Assembly: GCA_016801885.1 (NCBI GenBank)
Contig: CM028884.1
Span: 8,762,501 to 8,826,500 of the forward strand
Reading direction: 5' to 3'
Length of the DNA: 64,000 bases
Origin: Toxotes chatareus
Taxonomy: Eukaryota; Chordata; Actinopteri; Toxotidae
Shown here: one piece after another, positions 35,640-45,832 of the stretch
Numbering within the stretch: the stretch's first letter is position 1
How the letters are laid out: each line of letters begins with the position of its first letter
The notes under the pieces: generated by a model
What the model was told of the DNA's origin: nothing
The model's input: only the letters and a program-made list of their open reading frames with translations
Database searches by the model: none
Program-made: the position numbers and the translations under genes

Positions 35640-35960
35640 AAGCGAAATTCGTGTACCTTCCCATCCTTCCCTTGCAGATAGAGCGATCTGATGGGTGGTG
35701 TTAAATGGGTGAGATGTAGGACAGTGTAATTAACGCTAGTCCTTTAGCAGGCCCCGCCTCGCTCCGCTGGGAGCGCCCGATATAGTGCTCATTAATTCCT
35801 ATTTGTGTGTAATGAGAGGGTCATGTTGGATGTAATAAATGGCTCTTTTATTTGGGCGAGAGCTGCAAGGCGGCATCCTCTCCTGGCTAACAGTCTCATA
35901 AACACCCTTTAGCTGCTCTCATCAGCCTCCCTGGGTGGGAGCAATCACACATACACATAT
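35640..35960. promoter_or_regulatory. candidate conserved noncoding element, intron 7
   Basis: A unique GC-balanced block with GTAATTAACGC near 35726, CATTAATTCC near 35790, GTAATGAG near 35809 and GATGTAATAAATGGC near 35829, flanked by GC-rich segments (GGCCCCGCCTCGCTCCGCTG). It shows no repeats and no coding signal, and resembles homeodomain-responsive enhancers of the irx block. Inference only. Confidence 0.35.
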
Positions 35961-36708
35961 AGCACATAATGGGTGGTGGGGTGGGGGGGGGGTCATCTGT
36001 GTTTAGAAACACTTGAGTAACTTTATCATATCTCTTTTTCCTATTTTTTACCAGCAGATAGCCAGTGATTACACCATATCAGCATCATGTATTAAAAAGT
36101 TTTGAAATGAACTCCATGCCATTTTTCCAGTCATCCAAGCAGCAGCTGTTTTGTTCCTTTCAGTACAGTCAAATGAAATAGATAATGAATCAATTTTTTT
36201 CCTTAATAGTAAGATATTTGAATGTACAGATTATTTGAAAAGTCATCAGGGGCTTGCCTTCAAATACTGCTCCGAAGTTTCAACACAAAATATTGCAAAG
36301 CAATGCAATTAGGGGCTATTTGTTAAGAGATTCAACTTAAAACATAAATGTCATGAAAAAAGTTTGAATACAATGCAATATAGGTTTGTGATTTATTACA
36401 ATTATCGGATACAAGACGTGACCCAATCTGAAATACAGTGTATCCACCTTTAATTCCATTTAATTAATTCGATCACAGCGATATACTCCACAGTAGAATT
36501 CATCTTTGAGCATGTATGTTTTGTGTTGAACATGCAGTGTTAAATATAAAAGCTGCTGGTGTCTGTGACTTCTTTGCTAGATTGAAGTAGACAGCATTTT
36601 ACGGAGTATGTGAGTCCATAATCCAGTTATATGTTACTGCTTCATGGTGTGGGCCATTGTCTGTTAATGCAGATTAAACACACACGCACGCATGCACTGG
36701 CGCACGCC

Positions 36709-36713
<5 letters not shown>

Positions 36714-36752
<39 letters not shown>
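36714..36752. repeat. (CA)n microsatellite
   Basis: About 19 CA units, preceded by CA/CG-mixed sequence from 36678. Confidence 0.95.
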
Positions 36753-36753
<1 letters not shown>

Positions 36754-38859
36754 ACATCATGTATAGTAATTTGAATTATCAATACTAGGACTTGAGGTAG
36801 AATTTTGCAAGAGAGAATATATTGATTATCTCCAATTCTTCTTATTTAGCTCACATAATTGAAATCTGGAATAATATCACAAACAAGACTGATGTAAAAA
36901 TATTTGCTCATGTTTATCCATCAGCTAAGGCTTTGTCTGTCGCTGATTCTACACTGACCTTATGGCCTTTACTAAAGTATATAACATTTTATGGTAGGGA
37001 ACCTGGAGTTTTGGAGATCGTAATCTGGCCTACTTTAGACATAGCCTTCTTCTGTGGGTAATTCATATTTGATGTCAGGCTAGGCATATAACAGAGCTTG
37101 TTTTAGTTTCAGTGCAGCAGCCTTCAGCCAGATGCAAAATTGAGAGAATCACTTCACTTCAGACTTTTTGTAGTCAATCAAAACTTTGTTAGCGGCGCTT
37201 TTCAGCCCCTGCAGGCAGACCCCCTCCTCTAAAACAAAACTGCTCTAAGCGAGCGTGTCTAGATGGATGGAAACCCTTTTTATTGGTTTAGCATTTTTGA
37301 AGACCTGAAGTATGGTGCAGTGTGTGTAACACTGTAACTCCGGGGCTTAGAAAGGCTGGCTTTGGCCCCTGTCAGCAAAAAGCTTTTTACTGGCAGCAGA
37401 GTGAGGTGCTGATCACAATCTGCTATCTAGCTAGAATCTAGACTCAGCTTTCATATACTGAAAGAGAGAAAGGGAGTTTTAACAGAGCAGAAGGTGCTTT
37501 AGTGTCGCGCTCATCGCAAACATCTCTGTCCAGCTCTGTCTTCATTGTCCTGAATTAGTCAAAGCGCCTCTCAAAGCTTTCCTGTGATGGATGGATGATG
37601 CATTCTTGCCAGGCCAGTGAGGAGTTTGTACAAGTGTGTGTGTGTTTGTGTGTCCTGTGTCCCAGCCTGCTGAGGAGCTCATTCAGACTAAGAACTATGT
37701 GGTTTAGCCATTAAGGCCAACTGGATCCACACTCCTTATCATGAGACAGAGACAAAAGCCTTGCAAGAAGCAGGCCGGAGAATTTTTATGTGATATTTGT
37801 GGGCCCACTGGACTTCGACCCAACAACAGATTTTCCTTTTCTTCTTGCCACCAAAAGGGAGCACCACAAAAAGCCTGTGAGTTCTGCTTCATTTGACCCC
37901 GTGGAAAGCATATGTCCTTCCATCCCGCTCGTATTCTGCCCAGAAGATGGACTGCCATAGGGGCCATAGAAAGCATCCCAGCCCACTTGAGTGTGTTACA
38001 ATGCCTTCAAACAAAATCACTTGTCAGGGGTCTTCCCTTTTTGGGAGGTTCCTCCCCACCCCCGGACCCTTTGTCACTTGAAACATGTTACTCTGATGTT
38101 TCAGACACATTTTTCTAATGTTTTACACTCCATATAATCTGCTGTGCGTAGCGAAGCCCATTTTACTGGCTGACATAATTGATGGTGCCCGCAACCTTGC
38201 AAGGGTCAATCTGGCAGAAAGGCCTTGGTTTCTATCACCACGGAGATCGCGAGAACACATTAACACACCCTCACGCAAATGCACACACACATTAGGGATC
38301 TCTATATGTCATTTTAAGAAATTTTCAAGTATCTTCTGCCATGACATAAACATCCATATAGACAGGATAGAATATAATTCTTTTAGAGGTCCTTCCAGAA
38401 ATTCTAAAATCTATTTTTTCTCTTCTGCTTTTTACAGGGCTGCGTTTCAGCACTTATCACTATTAGTGCTAATGAGTAAATATGGAAACTGTAAAACATG
38501 TCTGGTTTAATTAATTAAGACATTCTTATTTATTATAGGATTAGGAATAAAATGATTGTTTGGTGTAAAGAAGGAAAGTGTTGCAACAAACTTTTTTGAA
38601 AAGGTCCCTTGATGTCAATGCTCTGTAAGTTTCAGTCAACTGTTCAAAGTTGCACAGTATAATTAAAAAAACACATATAAAGAAAATACTTCATTGAATA
38701 ATCTTTGAGAGATTTTTTTTTTTAAAAACAAACTTGCTTCTCTCATTTTCTTCCCTGGTTCTTCTTTGATAATATCAAAGGTTGTGGTGGTTCAAAGTCT
38801 GGGAGACAACTGGGACCAACAATGTTGACACCTCTCACTCTTCAACTGAACACACATAC

Positions 38860-39330
38860 ATATTATTGTGTTACTGTCTTTGTGAAGACACTCATTGACA
38901 TAACTGAATGTCTAACCCCAACCCTTACCCAAACCCTAACCTAAACCCAATTTTAACCTGATCCCAAAAACCAGGTCTTTACCCTCAAACAGCCCTTTAA
39001 GGTTGCGAGGACTGGTCAAAAGATAAATGTAGGGCCCTATGATTTCCGCAATCACTGAATCGCGGAATTGGCCAGTTACAGCGGAGTCTATTTTTTGACT
39101 TGGAATATCGCAGAATTTGACATAATTTATCAAGTTGTGTTGGGTTCCGTGATGTTCCGCGTTAAAGAGTGGATTCCGTTTTGGTAGGCTGATTCTGCGA
39201 TTCGGTGATCGCGGAAATCATAGGGCCCTAAAAATGTTCTCGCAATGATGTTTTCGAACCAGAATTTGTCCACACAACCATAGAAAGCCGTGTACATGAC
39301 ACACAAACACAGAAACCCACACACACACAC
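38860..39330. mobile_element. old dispersed repeat with telomere-like core, interrupted by a MITE
   Basis: The left part carries ACTCATTGACATAACTGAAT, a degenerate CCCTAA-like tract (ACCCTTACCCAAACCCTAAC, about 38915-38947), ACCAGGTCTTTACCCTCAAA and GGACTGGTCAAAAG. The right part carries ATGTTCTCGCAATGATGTTT, AATTTGTCCACACAACCATA and GCCGTGTACATGACACACAA, and ends in a CA-rich tail. This order matches a widespread animal dispersed repeat that I recognise from memory, whose consensus has CCCTAACC runs and CCCCACAA boxes and ends in (CA)n. The repeat is split at 39031-39229 by a younger MITE. The telomere-like words are part of this repeat, not an interstitial telomere. Confidence 0.6.
39031..39229. 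mobile_element. hAT-type MITE, 199 bp, with 8-bp target duplication
   Basis: The terminal inverted repeats are long. The left end AGGGCCCTATGATTTCCGC is the exact reverse complement of the right end, except for one extra G/C after the TTTCC, and similarity extends inward through ATCACTGAATCGC against GCGATTCGGTGAT. The flanks are ATAAATGT (39023-39030) and AAAAATGT (39230-39237), an 8-bp duplication with one mismatch, as expected for hAT transposition. There is no internal coding capacity, so it must have been moved by a hAT transposase in trans. The insertion lies inside an older dispersed repeat. Confidence 0.85.
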
Positions 39331-39432
39331 GTTATCAGCCAATCTTACATAATGGAAACTGAGCAAATTTAATTTCAGATATGCCTCAATTTTGAGCCAT
39401 CTGTAATCATGTGACAGCAGGCAGACGGCAGG

Positions 39433-39470
39433 AAAAACACACACACACACACACACCTACACACACTTTA
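39433..39470. repeat. (CA)n microsatellite, short
   Basis: About eleven CA units, one interruption. Confidence 0.8.
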
Positions 39471-40008
39471 TGACTTAAAGTGTGATGTCACAGAAAAGCA
39501 AATGTGGTCTGGGCTTATTTCTTCCTGGGCTAATATAATTTTTCCACTGGTGGAGAGCCCCCCCCCCTCCAACACCCCCCACCCAAGAGCAAAGTAACTC
39601 AGTGGTGGCATGCAAACACACACAGATCCCTTGTCCAGACTGGAACTGGCCCTGGCAGGATCACAGCTCCCCAGTTGTTTATATCAGCGAGCAGAAGCTA
39701 TCCATTACCCCGAGCAAGGTGCCTGATGCCTTTTTCCACCAGCGGTCAAAGTGATATTGGTTTCTTGTATTAGAGGGGGATGGAGACTGCTAAGAGTCTG
39801 CCAAACTCCCACTCCTAAGGCCTATGAAATCAGATGTCAGAGCAGCTGAGCTTGGACTGCTTAGACTATGGCAAACATCAGTGGAGTGTCTGGAGATGTG
39901 GAGAAAAGGGTTCAACCTTAAAGCCTAAGATACATTGCTAATGTGCTAGCCATGTAGGTGGGCAAGAGGAAGTCGGCATGAATGAAAGCAGACGGTGTTA
40001 GACAAGGT

Positions 40009-40085
40009 ATAAGATAAGATAAGATAAGATAGACTTTATTCATCCCACAACGGGGAAATTCAGTTGTTACAGCAGCATATAGAAA
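40009..40085 (-). mobile_element. non-LTR retrotransposon 3' tail (probable) with (AAGAT)n
   Basis: Read on the minus strand the sequence is ...CTGAATTTCCCCGTTGTGGG, ATGAATAAAGTCTATC, then repeated TTATC units. This is the typical 3' end of a fish LINE-type element: an AATTTCCCC stem, an AATAAA-like signal and a pentanucleotide tail, here four to five AAGAT units on the plus strand. The body upstream on the minus strand (40086-40260) is AT-rich and not recognisable as reverse transcriptase, so the copy is strongly 5' truncated. The exact clade is uncertain. Confidence 0.6.
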
Positions 40086-43000
40086 AAGGTAGAAACGGCA
40101 GTAAAAGAAAAAATAAAAATAACAATATACAATCCAAAACACACTGGAGAAAAACAAGGGCAAAAGTACTAATATTATAATTATTATATACTATATACAA
40201 AAGGTGCTTGAGTCTTTGTAGTGAAAGTGACTGGTGATACATGTATGTAAACATAAAACAGAATTATGGCAGTGCAGAGCAGTAGTAATATGTAACATGG
40301 TTTCATTATGTGTTGGCATTGTACAACCTCACAACTGTAACATCGTTAATTTTAAAAATCTCATGTAACTGCTATGATCTGAAAAGTGGTTCTTTGTCCG
40401 GGGTATTAGGGTATTTCCCAAAATCATTCATCTGGTGTTATTGTCAGGTTTTACACTGTCTTTTAGCTGATGACTAAAATGAAAACCAGCAGAGCTCTGA
40501 GTCATTATCAGGTGCTTTAATAAAACAGGAACATTTTCTTTTTTCATCACGTGAAGTGTTAAATCTTAAAGGGCGCCTGACAAAATACATCTGACGTGAT
40601 AGAGATTATAGAAAAGGTTGTCAGTTGAGGATTTTTTTTAGTTAAAGTTTAGGTTTTACAAACAATATCTGTACTACATAGCAAAGTCCAGTTGCATATC
40701 ATGTAATTGGTCCATGGCCAGAAAGTTAACACACTCTTCTGTAGCTAAAAGGTATTTTTTCCCAAAACATGACTCACTGTAGAGCAAGTCTGTCTTGATT
40801 AGATTGGCTCCTTAATGCAGTAAATGTAAATTTTAATGTTTAACTGAGTTGGTGGAGGTTTTAAGTTCTTGCTTGCTATTACTGTGAGTTAAAGGCCCCA
40901 GTGGTGGCTCAACAGTCACAAACAGTAGAATGGATTACTCGTTAGGGCCACGCCTGCCTCCATATGGACGTTGCAGACGTGTTGGCACACAGAAAGACAG
41001 GGGAGTCTGCTGGCCTGTTGTTGGGCCTGTTACACATGCTAATGGCAGAGAGACAGGCGTGGAGGTTGCCAGTCTGACAGACAGAGGTGCACTTACTCTA
41101 GGAAGGGAGGCATCATGGTGGCAAATTAACTTTAGCTGCCAGCCAAAACCTAGGCAGTGTCTGGTGTTACTGATGAGTTTGTTTACCTCCTGCCTTTTTA
41201 TGGAAGCGTCCATTATTTGGATGGTCTGCTCTGGTATAGAAATAGTAATAGTTGAAATAGTTAATAAAGGAGGTAAATTTGGGGATTTGAAATCGTTTGC
41301 GGCCTGTAGACATAAAAGGTTTCCTATATAAGCGAGTGCCAGTGAGCTTAAGAGTGCTCTGGGTCCCCTGAAAGTACTGGTCTAAAGTCAGCTAAGTGTT
41401 AACAGTTTCTCAGACGCTCTGGTGGTCAGCTAGTAGCTCTGTTTTATGGAGTGTAAACCTTCAGTTCTGCATGCATCTTTTTTTAACCTTCCTCCCTCTG
41501 AACACTTGCTTCTTAGCAAATATGTGACTCGTGACAGCTATTATGTGACGTTTTAAGGGATGTACACCATACTGCACTGTGTGCAGCAATGATCCTCCCA
41601 TTCTGTTATTCTCCGTTGAATGAGTGACATGTTGTTATGTGATAGAATAGACAGATGCTTGTTGATGTTAGGATACAGTCCTGGTTTGAGGTGTTAGTGA
41701 GCCGCCCCGGGCTGCCCTCCAGCCAGCCTTCGCTTGGAACACTATCATCACTCCAGCTCCCCACCAACTAAAATATCACCTTAGCCTTGCTGTGTGTTTG
41801 TTTATGTACCCTGCTTCTGCACAGGGACGGAAATGTTTATACCTATCTGTGGTAAAATAGACAAGGGGGTCTGGGTACCAGGGATGGGGGCACCCAGGTC
41901 CTCCTTGTCCTCTCATTCACCTCGGGATGTGGCCTGGGTCAGGGGGACATCTGTGGTCACTATCAGGCTGAGGACAGCTACTGTCATCAAAGGGTAAATA
42001 GGAGGAAAGAGGGGGCAGATTAGTGCTAACACAGGCCCAGAGACAAAGGGCTGTGGACTGACCATAGCTGACTGAGACCGGGCTTGACCAGTAAACAACC
42101 AGTGGGGTGTCTAGATGTCCCGGGGATCGGCCTGGGGCTAAACCTGAAGGCCTCTCTCAGCACCAGGTCTTCTAAACACAAGATCATAAGCACACACACT
42201 CTGGCACGCAAACACACATGCACCCATTTTTTATGGACGGGAGGTTTGGTAACACACATTCACATTACTAGAGGCACGCCTGTCCTCACAAAATTTAGCC
42301 GAGAACAAACAGAGGCTTTTGCATACACACCCACAAATGTACACACACTCCCCCAAAGCACAAGTTGTCACCTGTTTGTTTAATGGAAGAGGAGGTGCAC
42401 GGACTTCATTGTGTTGGCAGACATCAGGATCTATTTTGGTGTCTTCCGTCATCATCATTGAGTCGGGACAAAAACCTTGTTGATGCATTTTGGCTGTTAA
42501 TTTAGCGGCTCTAACACAGAACAAGGTGATGGTTATTTCACTGGCTGTGTTTTAATTTTGCTTTAGCACGGTTAAGCTCACTGGACTGCGCTGCCTTTCC
42601 TTTCTTGCCACTTGTTCTGTTCCCAGGCTAGCTTTGGGAAGAGCTGAAGCAGGCTCAGAGCTATGTCAGAGCAGGTTTCAGATCAACCACGAACACTTGC
42701 TCTTCAGTGCTGTGCTTGAACCCCTGAAACTGTGCTACACGACCAGCATGGCAATATGATGTCTACCAGCTGAGATGGTGATACAGTTTGAATGCACTTT
42801 CTGGCACTTTCTTCGCCTGTCACTCATCCCAGGAGGGACAGGGTTTGATCCAAACCGAAAGGTACAGTTTCCATAGGCGGTACAGCCGGCCCTGCTTCCT
42901 CCTGGTCACTGTAATCTTTGGTGTCTCCTCGGAGTCAGGTGTAATCAGTCACACACCACCACATGTTTTGACACCTGTCCTGTGTGGTGTGCAGGAAGTA

Positions 43001-44028
43001 AGCATATTATTCTGTCGGCAAATCACACTGCTCTCCTTTGGAAACACGCACGCAGACAATCAGACCTATCTTCACATGAATTAAGACAGGCAGGTGGATT
43101 GTCAGAGAGGGATTAAAAAAGAGGGAGAGGAAAAGAAATGAAGGTTCTCTTACATTGTGGATTTTTTGAAAAGAGGGTTGGATGACTAGGGAGGCGAGTG
43201 ACTGTTAATGGGAAGAAATGAACGCACTTGACTGGTGGATGTGACAGGAAGAGACTGTTCTTAACAAGGCGTCAGAGTCAGTCAGAGTTACAGATCCATC
43301 ACTTCTCAGAGGCTAGGAGAAGGGTGGGGAGATGCGGGGGGGTTAAGTTTATTCAGAGAGGGAGAGAGTTTGTGAAGGGTAGAGAAGAAGAGGGAGACGG
43401 TAAGGGGAAAGAGGGATTTGAGTGTGGCTGACAGCACTGCATTTAATTTGGGCTGCCAGATCCTTTTTCATTTGACTCCCTCTCAACCAGCTTAGAGGCT
43501 GCGGAGGACTTGGAGGCGAAGGTTTGCCAGGATGTCTCAGATTAGCACTGATGTGCCACGTCACACTTTAAGCCGGCCTGTAATTCATGTTCAACAGGGG
43601 GATACTCACACATTACACTGTGCTGTGCAGGACGTGATTAATTGACTCACACTCTAATATTGGGTGTAATTTGCCCATCCTCTGATGTGAAACTGACTTT
43701 ATACTAGACTTACTGTATGTCGCCGTCCCAGGGATGTTATAATGGCGTCTTGGCTCAGAGCTGAGTAATTTCTAAACTGAGGATAGAAGCTCAAGGATGG
43801 AGGGAATTGCTTCGGGTAGACTTTCCCCTCAATTCCACGCAGTTTAATATTTAGGGAAAGATTTAATAGAGTCAAGGAGTACTGATGTGTCTTACTCAGG
43901 TATGTAGTGGGAGGTGAAATGGCCAGAATCATTTTAGCCACTGTTTTAAGAAGGCAGTTTATAGTGTCATTTGCACATCCTTTTATTTAGTTCTATGTGA
44001 TGCCTATATTTTGTGCTTCTTTTTGCAG

Positions 44029-44153
44029 ACCATGCTCTTCCTGGCTACAGTGGAGGAGGAGGGCAGAGCAGGCGAGGGACGGAGGGAGATGGCAGAAACC
44101 CTGCTGTCTGCCTTGACAGACAGACACCAGCAAAGACAGACATGGAGAGACAG
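44029..44153 (+). CDS. fto: fto exon 8 (C-terminal domain)
   Basis: The exon has 125 nt, entering in phase 0 and ending after two bases (AG) of an Arg codon. It encodes TMLFLATVEEEGRAGEGRRE then MAETLLSALTDRHQQRQTWRD. This aligns to human [20 protein letters not shown] and [21 protein letters not shown]. Length, phases and the conserved helix LLSALTxRxxxRxxW support the call despite moderate identity. The acceptor is TTTTTGCAG and the donor GTAACA. The next and last coding exon (CQSRIARTLP... in human, about 50 residues) should begin with the final base of the split Arg codon. I could not find it in the rest of the window. Confidence 0.93.
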
Positions 44154-45790
44154 GTAACACAATGTACCACCGACATTGTTCCCTCCATTGGACTTTGAAA
44201 AATAAACCTCTGACAAATGTGTGAGACAGGTAAAGTGAGACACTGTGAAGCATGAGCACAGTCTCATATTCAAAATGGAAACACCATCACACACAAATAA
44301 AGTTTTACACCAGAAGCTTTGGCCTTACAACCAACAAACAGCATTATGATAATGTGCAGTAACTAACATACTCAAAGTAAATTTTACTCAGGTTTTACTC
44401 AAGTGAAAACATATGAGTAACCTTTCTAATTTCATAGGGGTGAAAGGTCAACACTTAGAATGTGAATAGATTACACAGGCCTCAACAGCCAATAAATAAC
44501 AGAAGCAAATATTTAGTGTACTCATTACAGCCTATTTCCCTATTAAGAGAAATGGGACACAACCAAACTTTGATGTACACGTTGCTTGGATTGCCGTAAC
44601 AGGACGGATTACAACCAAGCGTCATTGTTCATTTTACTCCTTAAGCACCAGAGCTATTGTGTGAATGATAGTGAGTAACAACTATCAGTTCATGTACAAG
44701 CCTTGCTGAAACAGAAGAGACTGATAGGGCTAATAGCTGTGATCACATCAAGAAACAAAATAATCAGGCATCGTCACATTAGTCCTGCTTTCATTCAGTG
44801 TGCTTTGACAGTGATTCCCTCTTAAGAGCAGATGTGAATTCCACAGATTTGCGGTGGTGTAGTTGGTGTTTGTTTGTGGTCCTCAGGCCTGGCAGCTATC
44901 ACAGATATCACAACGACACGTGTGTCTTGGATAAGCCCAGTCACTTCCTTCCTCCCAGATAAGGGCAAAGAGCGCAGGGATCAGAAGACTGACCATTCAT
45001 TCAGATAAAGCAGGGCCTCACACACACACACACACACAGCACAGTGTTATTTTAGCTGTTCATTCTCTCAGCCACTCTCCCCCTCAGCACCAGCAAGCAC
45101 ACGCACAAACACTGGCATGCATGTGAACACAAGACTTACTCAGTGACACACACACACCCCACACTTTGGACCAGACATGATCCAGAGCCAAGAGCAAGCA
45201 AAAGTGCCAGAGGCAGAATCCACAGACTAGAAATTTCAACATCTTTTCTTTTGAAAGATATTAACTTCCTGCAGTGCTGCTGCCCTCGTCTTTCCGTATC
45301 GCCCCTCTGTTTTGAGTTGTCCCCTCTAGTTGACCCTTAGTTATGCCCCATCCAGATGAGCCTTGTAAACAGGCTGTTTCCACACACCTTGCTTTGCTGT
45401 GTTGACGCCCACCGCCTCACAACTCTGATGTAGGGCCTGTGCTGATAGTGCATTCCAGCTGCAGGTGCTGAAAGCTAGAAACCATCTCGCCACACCCACC
45501 CCCTGACTGAACCTAAGCACTGTCCCCCGCCATCCAGCTTCCCCCACCACCCACAATGCAACGTTACCACCTACTAACCATGTCTAACCCTAGATTTTGC
45601 TCAGCCCACCCTTAAGGTCCTGACAACCAGTATCACAGACGGGGACAGGAAATGCTCAGTCCTTGTCGGCGGGGCAGACGTTTACTCTATCAGCAGTGAA
45701 AGACTGATTAGATTAGTTTTGGCGGAGGGCAAGCATCCCACTCAAGATGTTTAAACTCCAGCTGCTCCTGATACCTCCTCTCACATTTAC

Positions 45791-45832
45791 ACACATTTAA
45801 TGTGTGTAAATTGTTACACACATCAAATGTGT
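45791..45832. repeat. near-perfect 20-bp inverted repeat
   Basis: ACACATTTAATGTGTGTAAA (45791-45810) is the reverse complement of 45813-45832 with two mismatches and a 2-bp spacer. The left arm is itself nearly palindromic (ACACATTTAATGTGTGT). It probably arose from a TG/CA-rich tract. Confidence 0.75.

Larger units (their letters stand above)
26226..44028 (+). other. fto: fto intron 7
   Basis: A 17.8-kb phase-0 intron with donor GTAAGG and acceptor TTTTTGCAG. It contains the microsatellites at 27501-27545, 27756-27773, 29961-30031 and 36714-36752, and an A-run joined to a TA-run at 27905-27948. A perfect palindrome lies at 35089-35165. It also holds a dispersed repeat with a nested MITE at 38860-39330, a LINE-type tail at about 40009-40085, and several candidate regulatory blocks between 30230 and 35960. 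No coding exon other than the flanking fto exons is supported. A 176-codon minus-strand open frame at 34291-34821 is Ser/Phe/Leu-rich with poly-Lys and poly-Pro tracts and is not convincing. Confidence 0.85.

Noticed and set aside
38915..38947. Interstitial telomeric repeat
   Set aside because: The CCCTAA-like words are degenerate and embedded in a recognised dispersed repeat with characteristic flanks.
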